NCBI GenBank assembly: GCA_963697975.1 | Contig: OY969111.1 | Location: 806,001-870,000, forward strand | Origin: QHXM01 sp963697975 | Lineage (GTDB): Bacteria; Acidobacteriota; Blastocatellia; Pyrinomonadales; Pyrinomonadaceae | DNA: 64,000 nt | Reading direction: 5' to 3' | Shown here: one piece after another, positions 44,201-51,483 of the stretch | Layout: every line of letters begins with the position of its first letter | Numbering within the stretch: the stretch's first letter is position 1 | Made by a program: the position numbers and the translations under genes | Notes under the pieces: generated by a model | Database searches by the model: none | What the model saw: the letters and a program-made list of their open reading frames with translations, nothing else | What the model was told of the DNA's origin: nothing

Positions 44201-44438
44201 TGAAACGTGGGGCGACGGCTCGACATGGACCAAGAGGTGGAACTACGTCGGCTCGTTCATCCTGCTCTACAATTCAACTCAAGCGGTCGGTCCTTATGGC
44301 GTTATCAGCTCGGTGGTTTATTATCCGCCAACCCGCAACTGGGGATTCGACATCACCTTTAATGATCCGAAGAAGCTGCCTCCGGGCACGCCGCAGTTCC
44401 AGTACATCGAGGCGACCGGATTCAGGCAGGTCTTTTAG
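41280..44438 (+). CDS. Very large PilX-like pilus assembly protein
   Basis: Near the N-terminus, after a 23-residue polar leader, comes ERGAALVLALLILLLLGAIS, a PilX-N type hydrophobic helix (no Glu+5). The remaining 1000 residues are Thr/Asn/Gly-rich and apparently beta-structured, with repeated D-G-T and N-G-T turns. PilX proteins are usually around 200 residues, so this fusion or expansion is unusual and may act as a tip adhesin like PilY1; that role is inferred from operon position only. It follows the PilW-like gene by 42 bases. Confidence 0.8.
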   Translation: MTNQITQSNELIPVHQPGRNERGAALVLALLILLLLGAISVTVLAVVSHEMKIAASDLRRTETYSAAASALESMTNQFSALFQRTSNPTTAQLNAIAATFPPELIAQGFSFPQSSFTSEGTVSSVDLEKGALAGLKASVSPYKMKVTAYNSISGAKVTLERTINNYLIPMFQFGTFSDGDLEFWPQPPMTFNGRVHANGNIYFGGDITFTSKVTTANEAVRTLLRNNGTLPAVYSLGSPRFIINGTTVQMTQGSVSGGPRLLPQPRTDKRGNFPVGNPDGTDNSTWNTTSIASVNGTANRFGGQLLTKGTGAFPLLLPMQLDGKMPREIIKRPMPDDSSALVSGRFSSKAEIRILIDDEIAGNGSGNVAGIGNDTSGTQKGVKLSTFNPSTLDGGNALRIVKDDGTGYASTVDWLQGKPSLNKKAETVRGIRSYTVTTGTALNSVTGGKNANTTTEIAANTTVPKSPNGALIPAGSGITGRILIEVRKADGTWLDVTSTILNMGMTVGEPNGIVYLQRPLWAAYMQGGRDRKGDSTHNNYLNYFLDTAVTSRRCIADGEVKKAVTFNATGYIYSLDTALDDDTPTSGSPCLPTAATMARDDQFSTAPGNLNKIVPISVYNVREGRIDESSSATVVYERGIVSVVDINMRNLARWVDGVFDNNLLRTTNAVSTNIDGSDGYVVYVSDRRGDRVKTERNASNASINTTNGLVDNEDVYGYNAANGGTPDPGEDVIDAGYDPATNKNKKDSLQVDTKELPSPAQITVPANITAPTGVDATDFTRSVAIAEWQLPVNTSPFVGHPEPTSKTATAPGYYFRRAVRLLNGEDLKTTGATGKLSATKGITVSTENMVFIWGNYNTTGINGQPTGGSTPNDSSQTYSFQGDQVPSAIVSDAFFPLSKTWYDALPSLYPEGANSRVADAGSASDITGISVGQETSVRAGIISGTTMSAMVGTTAPTYYLQWLNGGVHNFPRFLETWGDGSTWTKRWNYVGSFILLYNSTQAVGPYGVISSVVYYPPTRNWGFDITFNDPKKLPPGTPQFQYIEATGFRQVF

Positions 44439-44498
44439 CTGATGGCGTCGAATCAACTACAGGGTCGATGCTCGTCCCTGTCAAATAACCTCAACCCC

Positions 44499-44532
44499 GC
44501 CGACGTGCAGGACAGCATGACTGCACGTTGGC
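44499..44532 (+). terminator. Hairpin between the pilin operon and pilT
   Basis: GCCGACGTGCAG (44499-44510), a 10-nt loop, and CTGCACGTTGGC (44521-44532) pair over 12 positions with one G-U. No strong T-run follows; it may attenuate read-through into pilT. Confidence 0.5.
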
Positions 44533-44579
44533 CTACAAAACTCGGCAGTGTAATTTGCGACGGCGCAGAATCCTAACCG

Positions 44580-45647
44580 ATGGCAAAACTCGACGAACTT
44601 CTGAGATTGATGAAGCAGCAAAATGCTTCAGACCTGCACCTCTCCAGTGGCTCCGCGCCTTATCTGCGGATTCATGGTGAGATGGTGAAGCTCAACTATC
44701 GTGAAGTGTCGCACGAGGTTTGCCAGTCGCTCATCTTTCAAATTCTCACGGAGAAGCAAAAAGAGCTTTTCGCCGAACATTGGGAACTGGATTTGAGCTA
44801 TCCGCTGCCGGAAGTCGGTCGCTTTCGCGTCAACGTCTTCATGCAGCGAAACGGCGTGGCGGCAGTTTTTCGTCTCATCCCTGAGAAGGTGCAGACGGTT
44901 GAAGATTTGGGATTGCCCGAGCAGCTTCTCGACTTGATAGACGTTTCCGAAGGTCTCGTCCTCGTCACCGGGCCAACCGGTTCCGGTAAAAGCACGACAC
45001 TGGCCGCGCTCATCCACTCGATCAACATGAACGAGCGGGCACACGTGATTACGATTGAAGACCCCATCGAGTTTGTCCACCGCAACGGGCAGGCGCTCAT
45101 CAGTCAGCGCGAGGTTTCGAGCCACACCAAATCCTTCCACGCGGCGCTGCGTGCCGCCTTGAGAGAAGACCCGGACATCATTCTCGTCGGCGAGATGCGC
45201 GATCTGGAGACAATCTCTCTGGCCGTCACGGCGGCAGAGACGGGGCATCTCGTGCTCGCCACGCTGCACACCAACAGCGCCATCAAGACGGTGGATCGCA
45301 TCATAGATGTCTTCCCGGAAAGCCAGCAGGGTCAAATCCGTGTCATGCTCTCTGAGAGTTTAAGAGGAATCGTGGCGCAGGCGTTGCTCCCGACAGCGGA
45401 CGGCGAAGGCCGTGTGCCAGTCACAGAAGTGCTGGTGAACGTCCCGGCGGTCGCCAACCTGATCCGCGAGGGAAAGACGCATCAAATAAATTCCGTGATG
45501 CAGACGGGACGCTCCTTCGGGATGGTTACGTTCGAAGGCGCTGTCAACGAATTGATACGAAAAGGCATCGTCTCCAAAGAGGTCGGGAACAATTTTCTGG
45601 CGCGCCGCTCAATCGGAGGAGCCGCAGCCAAGTACGGAAAGAGTTGA
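44580..45647 (+). CDS. pilT: Type IV pilus retraction ATPase PilT
   Basis: PilT is the hexameric ATPase that depolymerises pili. The 355-residue protein has Walker A VTGPTGSGKSTT, an Asp box (ITIEDPIEFVH), Walker B EDPDIILVGEMRDLETI, the His box HLVLATLHTN, and the VANLIREGK motif, the AIRNLIRE equivalent needed for retraction. Placement after the minor pilins fits. The SD sequence is weak (GCAGAATCCTAACCG). Confidence 0.96.
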   Translation: MAKLDELLRLMKQQNASDLHLSSGSAPYLRIHGEMVKLNYREVSHEVCQSLIFQILTEKQKELFAEHWELDLSYPLPEVGRFRVNVFMQRNGVAAVFRLIPEKVQTVEDLGLPEQLLDLIDVSEGLVLVTGPTGSGKSTTLAALIHSINMNERAHVITIEDPIEFVHRNGQALISQREVSSHTKSFHAALRAALREDPDIILVGEMRDLETISLAVTAAETGHLVLATLHTNSAIKTVDRIIDVFPESQQGQIRVMLSESLRGIVAQALLPTADGEGRVPVTEVLVNVPAVANLIREGKTHQINSVMQTGRSFGMVTFEGAVNELIRKGIVSKEVGNNFLARRSIGGAAAKYGKS

Positions 45648-45696
45648 ACTCCATCGCCTGACCCGCGAGCCGCGACACTAAAACTACCGTATTGTA

Positions 45697-45738
45697 AACG
45701 GGCGCATGCTTTCACCGGCACGCGCCCGTTCTCTTTTA
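45697..45738 (+). terminator. Rho-independent terminator of pilT
   Basis: AACGGGCGC (45697-45705), a 16-nt loop, GCGCCCGTT (45722-45730), then CTCTTTTA. Confidence 0.75.
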
Positions 45739-45787
45739 TCGCCGCACGAGAAGCCGCTTGACACATCAAGGGCAACGATGAATGATG

Positions 45788-45906
45788 AAAGCAGTGGTCA
45801 GTGGTCGGTTGTCAGCGGCCAGTTAAAAGCAAAAGCTCGTGGCTGCTGCTAGCCTGTTCTTAACTGACCACTGACCACTGACCACTGACTACTGACCACT
45901 GCTTTT
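45788..45906. repeat. Heptamer inverted repeat P (GTGGTCA type)
   Basis: The left arm 45788-45823 (some units mutated) and right arm about 45861-45902 carry GTGGTCA units and complements. The right arm has one or more extra units. The ends read AAAGCAGTGG and CCACTGCTTTT, the latter abutting the ATG at 45907. Confidence 0.93.
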
Positions 45907-47274
45907 ATGCCTGACATCCTGCTTGTTGAAGACAAAGACAGTTTGCGGCGCGTGCTCCAATTGACGCTGGAGAACGCCGGATACACTGTCACCGAAAGCG
46001 CGGATGCTCGCGCGGCCACGCAGGAAATCTCCCGCGCGCCTCACCGTCTCGTCCTGACGGATTTAAGGATGCCGCACGGCTCAGGTCTGGACGTGCTGCG
46101 CGCAGCCCGCGCCGCCGACCCGGAAGTTCCCGTCGTCGTGATGACCGCCTACGGCTCGATTGACGAAGCCGTGCAGGCGATGAAGGACGGCGCGCACGAC
46201 TTTCTTCAAAAACCCGTTGACTCCAATCACCTGCTGCTCATTGTCGAGCGAGCACTGGAACAAGCGCGCCTGCGGACAGAGAACATGTTGCTGCGCGAAG
46301 AGTGGTCGCGCCGCTACGGATTCCCGCGCATCATCGGCGAATCCGAAACAATCAAGCGCGCGGTTGCCGAAACCCAGCGTGTCTCGCAGACGGAAGCGAA
46401 CGTTCTCCTCTTGGGCGAGTCCGGCACGGGCAAAGAATTGTTCGCCCGCGCCGTGCATCATCTATCCTTGCGCCGTGACAAACCTTTCGTGGCGATCAAC
46501 TGCGCCGCGATTCCCGAAACCCTGATCGAGAACGAACTCTTCGGCCACGAGCGCGGCGCGTTTACGGGCGCAGGCGAACGCCGTCTGGGGAAGTTTGAGT
46601 TGGCATCGAGCGGGACGGTTTTTCTGGACGAGATTGGCGAGTTGCCGCTCGCGGTTCAGGGAAAGCTCCTACGCGTTATCGAAGAGAAGACGGTGGATCG
46701 CATCGGCGGACGCGCGCCCATCCCGGTTGACGTGCGCGTCGTCGCGGCGACCAACAAAGATTTGCGTCTGGCGGTCGAGCATGGAGAGTTTCGCCGCGAT
46801 CTCTTCTTTCGCCTCGCGGTCTTCCCCGTCGAGATTCCCCCTTTGCGCGAGCGCGGCGAGGATGTCATCCTGCTCGCTCGCCACTTCGCCGCGCAGCTTG
46901 GCAAAGAGACGCGCGGGCGCGAAGCCGTGTTGAGCGAGGTGAGCATCAAGGCGCTCCGCGAGCATTCATGGCCCGGCAACGTCCGTGAGCTTGAGAACGC
47001 GATTGAGCGCGCCTGCATCCTCGCCGACTCGGTGACGCTTGAGCCTGCCGACTTGGGTTTGATTAAAGCCGGGACGACTCAGCCTGAGGCTTTCAACGAA
47101 CTGGACATGACCGGCACGCTCGCGGAAATCGCAGACCGAGCCGCGCGCTTCGTCGAGCGCCGCGCCATCAGTGAGGTCTTGCGCCTCCACGAAGGCAACA
47201 AAACCCGCGCAGCGGAAACCTTAGGCGTCAGCTACAAAACGCTCTTGACCAAGATTAAGGATTATGAGCTTTAG
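45907..47274 (+). CDS. Sigma-54-dependent response regulator, NtrC/PilR-like
   Basis: The 455-residue protein has a receiver domain with phosphoacceptor D52 (LVLTDLRMP), an AAA+ domain with Walker A GESGTGKE and the sigma-54 contact loop RGAFTGA, and a C-terminal Fis-type helix-turn-helix (EGNKTRAAETLGVSYKTLLTK). Such activators, when phosphorylated, remodel sigma-54 polymerase. No histidine kinase is adjacent. Its place beside pilT and the candidate sigma-54 promoter at 38733 suggests a PilR role. The ATG follows directly the T-rich end of hairpin P, without an SD sequence. Confidence 0.94.
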   Translation: MPDILLVEDKDSLRRVLQLTLENAGYTVTESADARAATQEISRAPHRLVLTDLRMPHGSGLDVLRAARAADPEVPVVVMTAYGSIDEAVQAMKDGAHDFLQKPVDSNHLLLIVERALEQARLRTENMLLREEWSRRYGFPRIIGESETIKRAVAETQRVSQTEANVLLLGESGTGKELFARAVHHLSLRRDKPFVAINCAAIPETLIENELFGHERGAFTGAGERRLGKFELASSGTVFLDEIGELPLAVQGKLLRVIEEKTVDRIGGRAPIPVDVRVVAATNKDLRLAVEHGEFRRDLFFRLAVFPVEIPPLRERGEDVILLARHFAAQLGKETRGREAVLSEVSIKALREHSWPGNVRELENAIERACILADSVTLEPADLGLIKAGTTQPEAFNELDMTGTLAEIADRAARFVERRAISEVLRLHEGNKTRAAETLGVSYKTLLTKIKDYEL

Positions 47275-47283
47275 AACGCTCTG

Positions 47284-49032
47284 ATGAAATCAAATTCAGG
47301 GAAAGAGCGGCCCGAAAAGGCAGCCCCGCATCAGGATGCCAGCGTGATTGCGGGCGAGACGGACGTTCCCGTCGGCACGGTGACGGGCGAGTTCCCCGCC
47401 GAGCAAACCTCTCAGGCTAAACGCGAGCCGAGCACAGGCAAGTTCGCTTTCCTAGTCGGCGCAGGCATTCTCCTGAGCCGCATCGTCGGCGTCATCCGCC
47501 AGCGCGTCTTCGCTCACTACTTCGGCACATCAGCCGCCGCTGACGCCTTCAACGCAGCTTTCCGAATTCCTAACTTCCTTCAGAACATCTTCGGCGAAGG
47601 CGCGCTGTCAGCATCCTTCATCCCGGTTTATGCGGGGCTGCTGGCGCGCGAGGACAAGGAAGAAGCGGACCGCGTGGCCAGCGCCATTCTCACCATGCTG
47701 GCGCTCGTCACGTCGCTGCTCGTCCTCGTAGGAGTTTTGACAACGCCCTACCTGATTGACGCCATCGCTCCGGGCTTCAAGGGCGAGACGCGAGAACTGA
47801 CCATTCGTCTCGTCAAGATTCTCTTTCCGGGCGCAGGGCTGCTCGTCCTCTCCGCATGGTGTCTCGGCGTCCTGAACAGCCACCGCCGGTTCTTTCTCTC
47901 CTATACTGCGCCCGTTATCTGGAACATAGCGATCATCGCTTCGCTCATCTGGTTTGGCGGTCGCGGCAACCGTGTCGCAGCGGGTGACGTGGAGGCGTTT
48001 CAGTTCAGGCTGGCGGAATGGGTCGCGTGGGGGTCTGTCATCGGCAGCGCCTTGCAGTTCGGGATTCAACTCCCAACGGTGCTACGCCTCATCAAGCGCC
48101 TTCGTCCGGTGCTGGAAGCTAAATCAAAGAGCGTCCGCACGGTGGTTCGCAACTTCTTCCCGGTCTTCTTCAGTCGCGGCGTGGTGCAGATCAGCGCGTT
48201 CGTTGACGCGCTGCTGGCGAGCCTGTTGGGAACGGGCGCAGTCGCCGCTCTGACCTTCGCGCAGAGTCTCTATACGCTGCCGGTCAGCCTCTTCGGCATG
48301 TCGGTCTCGGCGGCAGAGCTTCCAACCATGTCGAGCGCACTTGGCAGCGAAGAAGAGATCAAAGTCCAATTACGGCGCAGGCTGGATTCCGGCTTGAGGC
48401 AAATCGCGTTTTTTATAGTGCCCTCGGCTGTGGGCTTCCTTGCGCTCGGCGACGTGATGGTGGCGGCGCTTTACCAGACCGGACGATTCACGCATGACGA
48501 TGCTGTTTACGTCTGGGCCATCCTCGCAGGCTCAGCCATAGGTCTGCTGGCTTCCACGCTCGGTCGGCTCTACGCCTCGACTTATTATGCGCTACATGAC
48601 ACGCGCACCCCTCTTCGTTACGCCCTCATCAGAGTCGTGCTGACCATCGTTCTCGGCTACCTGTGCGCGATCCCGCTGCCGCGCGCGCTCGGCATAGAGC
48701 TACGTTGGGGCGCGGCGGGGTTGACGGCCTCTGCCGGAATTGCCGGGTGGATAGAGTTTGCGCTGCTCAGGCGTTCTCTCAATCGCAAGATCGGGCGAAC
48801 CGGCCTGCCGATGCCCTTCGTCGTCAAGCTCTGGACGGCAGCAGCAGCGGCGGCGGCTATCGGCTGGGCGATTAAACTCGTCGTCGGCACGGAGCGTCCC
48901 GTTCTCAGCGCAATAGCCATTCTAGGCCCATACGGCCTGAGCTACTTCGGTTTGACTTCCCTGTTGGGGTTGCCGGAGGCGAGCCGGTTGTTCGGACGGA
49001 TTAGCAGACTTTTGCGGCGCGGTCGGGGTTGA
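47284..49032 (+). CDS. murJ: Lipid II flippase MurJ
   Basis: MurJ flips lipid II across the inner membrane for peptidoglycan synthesis. The 582-residue protein has a 50-residue polar N-terminal extension and then about 14 membrane helices with MOP-family signatures (GAGILLSRIVGVIRQRVFAHYFG, SAAADAFNAAFRIPN, GEGALSASFIPVY). It starts nine bases after the NtrC-type stop, so the two are likely co-transcribed. Confidence 0.94.
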   Translation: MKSNSGKERPEKAAPHQDASVIAGETDVPVGTVTGEFPAEQTSQAKREPSTGKFAFLVGAGILLSRIVGVIRQRVFAHYFGTSAAADAFNAAFRIPNFLQNIFGEGALSASFIPVYAGLLAREDKEEADRVASAILTMLALVTSLLVLVGVLTTPYLIDAIAPGFKGETRELTIRLVKILFPGAGLLVLSAWCLGVLNSHRRFFLSYTAPVIWNIAIIASLIWFGGRGNRVAAGDVEAFQFRLAEWVAWGSVIGSALQFGIQLPTVLRLIKRLRPVLEAKSKSVRTVVRNFFPVFFSRGVVQISAFVDALLASLLGTGAVAALTFAQSLYTLPVSLFGMSVSAAELPTMSSALGSEEEIKVQLRRRLDSGLRQIAFFIVPSAVGFLALGDVMVAALYQTGRFTHDDAVYVWAILAGSAIGLLASTLGRLYASTYYALHDTRTPLRYALIRVVLTIVLGYLCAIPLPRALGIELRWGAAGLTASAGIAGWIEFALLRRSLNRKIGRTGLPMPFVVKLWTAAAAAAAIGWAIKLVVGTERPVLSAIAILGPYGLSYFGLTSLLGLPEASRLFGRISRLLRRGRG

Positions 49033-49244
49033 AACTCAATTCCCCTTTGGCCTGTTCCGCAGATAACTCACGACTGTTTCCAGTCACCCGTGCTACCTTT
49101 TTCGGAAATTTCCTTTCATTATCAATTTCACAGTTTCAGTAAACCTAAACTTAACCTGTAACGAGTTGGCGAAGTGCCCGTGATGAGGGCTTTCCAGCTT
49201 TTGTTCAGCACATTGGAGATCAAAGGGAAAAGGAAGTTAAAATT

Positions 49245-49976
49245 ATGAAGAGAATCTTGTCCCATTTAACGCTCAGCTTAGCGGCTTTCGTTTTTCTCGG
49301 CCTGACAACAATGAGCGCCCGCGCAGACCTCGTGTTGCTATCGGGCGAGTCTGCCCCTCATGGCGGCGTCGGGCACACGCCTGAGTCAATTCTGTCCATT
49401 CAATCACCAAAAAACACTGCGAACGCATACGGGAAGATCGCATGGAACGGCAGCGGTGATGTCAGAACCGGCGAAATAGCCAAAGGCGGGGAACATACCA
49501 AGACGCTGAGCTTTTCTCAGGCTGGAATCTCAAATGCCGGGCAATTGAGAATCTTCATGGACATTGAAGACCCGGATAACGACCTCATCCTTCATGAGCT
49601 GACGCTGACGGCCTACGGCTCAAACGGCCAAATCCTTTTTGAAGGCTCTTTTATGCCTAACCCGGCCAGTGGACAATACTTCGCAGAATTGGGAGGCGGG
49701 CAAGGTCATGGCGATTACGTTTTCGGCCTGACCTCAGACCAGGCGGCGGCACTCCAGGCCGCCTATCAGAGCGACCCGAACCTGCGGCTCGGATTGTACG
49801 CTCGCACGAGCGATGACACCGGCTCATTCACCAATTTCAAGATCGGACAAGGCCCTGAGCCAGTTCCCGAACCGGCCACCATGTTTCTGCTGGGCACGGG
49901 TCTGGCGGGTGTCGCGGCAAAGATGCGTAAACGCCGTAAAGCCTTGAAAGAGAATAGCGATTCTGTCGGCAGTTAG
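49245..49976 (+). CDS. PEP-CTERM sorted exported protein
   Basis: A signal peptide (to about ARAD, residue 27) and a C-terminal PEP-CTERM signal, PVPEPATMFLLGTGLAGVAA followed by KMRKRRK, define an exosortase substrate. The 180-residue middle is a beta-rich domain of unknown function. PEP-CTERM proteins are anchored then cleaved by exosortase, often linked to exopolysaccharide or biofilm. GGAAG lies before the ATG. Confidence 0.88.
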   Translation: MKRILSHLTLSLAAFVFLGLTTMSARADLVLLSGESAPHGGVGHTPESILSIQSPKNTANAYGKIAWNGSGDVRTGEIAKGGEHTKTLSFSQAGISNAGQLRIFMDIEDPDNDLILHELTLTAYGSNGQILFEGSFMPNPASGQYFAELGGGQGHGDYVFGLTSDQAAALQAAYQSDPNLRLGLYARTSDDTGSFTNFKIGQGPEPVPEPATMFLLGTGLAGVAAKMRKRRKALKENSDSVGS

Positions 49977-50018
49977 TAATTTGGTCTGCTGCTACGCATA
50001 AAATTAGCTTCAATTTGA

Positions 50019-50067
50019 GAGAGCCGGAGCGAGGGTTTTGAAACTCCTCGCTCCGGCTCTCGGTTTT
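50019..50067 (+). terminator. Strong rho-independent terminator
   Basis: A perfect 16-bp stem (50019-50034 with 50046-50061, GAGAGCCGGAGCGAGG) with an 11-nt loop, then GGTTTTA. It ends the first PEP-CTERM gene. Confidence 0.85.
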
Positions 50068-50638
50068 ACCCGGCAAATCACCCTTTCGGGTCACCGAAAA
50101 AAACTCAAAATCTCCCGGCACTTTTTGGAGAATCGCCCGAATTAGCTATTTACTTTGGCTACCGAACAAGAAAACGGGTTAGTTGGAGCAGCGGCAGGCG
50201 GGCGGCGGCGGATGCAGTCCGTCCAACACGTGTGTCCGGCGAAAATCATTTTTATCAATTCCCTTGAACAAAACTCTAGCTTTGTTCCGGGCTTTGTGTT
50301 ATTTTCAGCCGCCCTAAAAATTTTCTGGAAACTGCCTGAACCCGTTCCATTTTCTGGAACTGCCGTTTTATTAAGATTTTAATATCGCTACAGGCATCTG
50401 GATTATTTGCAATTATTTCTGAAACGGCAGGCGGTGCGATAACCCGTTCAGACCGAGCTTAGACAGTTCTTTCCTTTAAGAGGCGTCAGTGAAAGTGCGG
50501 TTTTCTCAGTCGCCCCGACCAGCATCAAGCAGTCAACCATTGCCCCGGTTCTGCGAGGTGTCTGACAAAAACGCGATTTGGAGTGCGCTGACAAATTCTT
50601 CAAGGTTTCCCCGAACAGGCATGGAGGCACATAAATTT
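50068..50638. other. Intergenic region before the second PEP-CTERM gene
   Basis: About 570 bases without a supported gene. It holds two near-identical direct repeats, ATTTTCTGGAAACTGCC (50320-50336) and ATTTTCTGGAACTGCC (50349-50364), followed by an AT-rich TTTTATTAAGATTTTAATAT stretch, perhaps a regulatory region. Confidence 0.5.
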
Positions 50639-51370
50639 ATGAGAACCCACTTTACGGCGCTGCTGAGAACGCTTTCGCTCGGCATTGCTTTGATCGCGCT
50701 GATGACGCTCAGCCAGGGAGTTGCGCGGGCGGATGAAGTATTTATCGCCGGTTTCACTAACGGTTGCTTCGGCGCTGGCTGCACGCCCGGCGCATCCGCT
50801 ACTACGCTCGGATTGACCTTTAGTAACGCGACCTTTGCAGGTACTACGGCGAACGGGTTTCGCGGTCTGGGCGGGAATGCAAATCCGGGGTCGAACTTCA
50901 ACAACCTCGGCTCTCTGAGCCTGAGCACAGCGCCGAATACGTATAGCGGGCAGAGCTTTACGCTACAGGTAACGTTTACAGCCCCACAAGGAATCAACGG
51001 CTCGAACCAGGCCGCTTTCACGGCCACGCTGACCGGCACAGTCAGAAGTGACAATTCGGGCGGCGTGTTTCTTGATTTCAATAACACTCCGACTCTTTTC
51101 ACCTTCAACGATCTGAACTGTGAGCCTGATCCGACCGGAGGAGTCCCCGGACAGCAGACAACCTGCGGCAGTGGCTCGTTCTTCTTCAGCGTCAACGATC
51201 TGGCGATTGATCCCGGTCAGACAGTGTCCTTGACGGGCCAGATCACCAGCGCACAGCAAACAGCCGTTCCTGAACCCGCCACGATGTTGCTGCTCGGTAC
51301 AGGATTGGCGGGTATCGCAGCGAAGGTGCGTAAACGGCGCAAAGCCAAACGCGACGCCGCAGACGTATAA
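50639..51370 (+). CDS. PEP-CTERM sorted exported protein
   Basis: The 243-residue protein has a signal peptide (ending ARADE), a Gly/Asn/Thr-rich beta domain with four cysteines (CFGAGC near residue 37 and C-x-n-C around 160-175), and the sorting tail AVPEPATMLLLGTGLAGIAA then KVRKRRK. This tail is almost identical to that of the gene at 49245. GGAGG lies 11 bases before ATG 50639; upstream in-frame codons are not supported. No exosortase gene is in the window. Confidence 0.88.
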   Translation: MRTHFTALLRTLSLGIALIALMTLSQGVARADEVFIAGFTNGCFGAGCTPGASATTLGLTFSNATFAGTTANGFRGLGGNANPGSNFNNLGSLSLSTAPNTYSGQSFTLQVTFTAPQGINGSNQAAFTATLTGTVRSDNSGGVFLDFNNTPTLFTFNDLNCEPDPTGGVPGQQTTCGSGSFFFSVNDLAIDPGQTVSLTGQITSAQQTAVPEPATMLLLGTGLAGIAAKVRKRRKAKRDAADV

Positions 51371-51398
51371 ACCGAACTTCCACCTCCACCTTTTTCTG

Positions 51399-51440
51399 AA
51401 ACCACCTGTGAGCCAGCACAAGCTCGCAGGTGGTTTTAGT
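51399..51440 (+). terminator. Rho-independent terminator
   Basis: AAACCACCTGTGAGC (51399-51413) pairs with GCTCGCAGGTGGTTT (51422-51436) with one G-U, then TAGTTT. It ends the second PEP-CTERM gene. Confidence 0.8.
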
Positions 51441-51483
51441 TTGCCTTTTGCCTTTCGTCAATTCTCACTTTATCATCGCGGCT

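Noticed and set aside
44540..44575. Sigma-54 promoter before pilT (CGGCAGTGTAATTTGC)
   Set aside because: The GG to GC distance is 11 rather than 10 bases, which is usually inactive.
49150..49200. Sigma-54 promoter before the first PEP-CTERM gene (TTGGCGAAGTGCCC)
   Set aside because: No GC at the required ten-base distance and no TTGC element.
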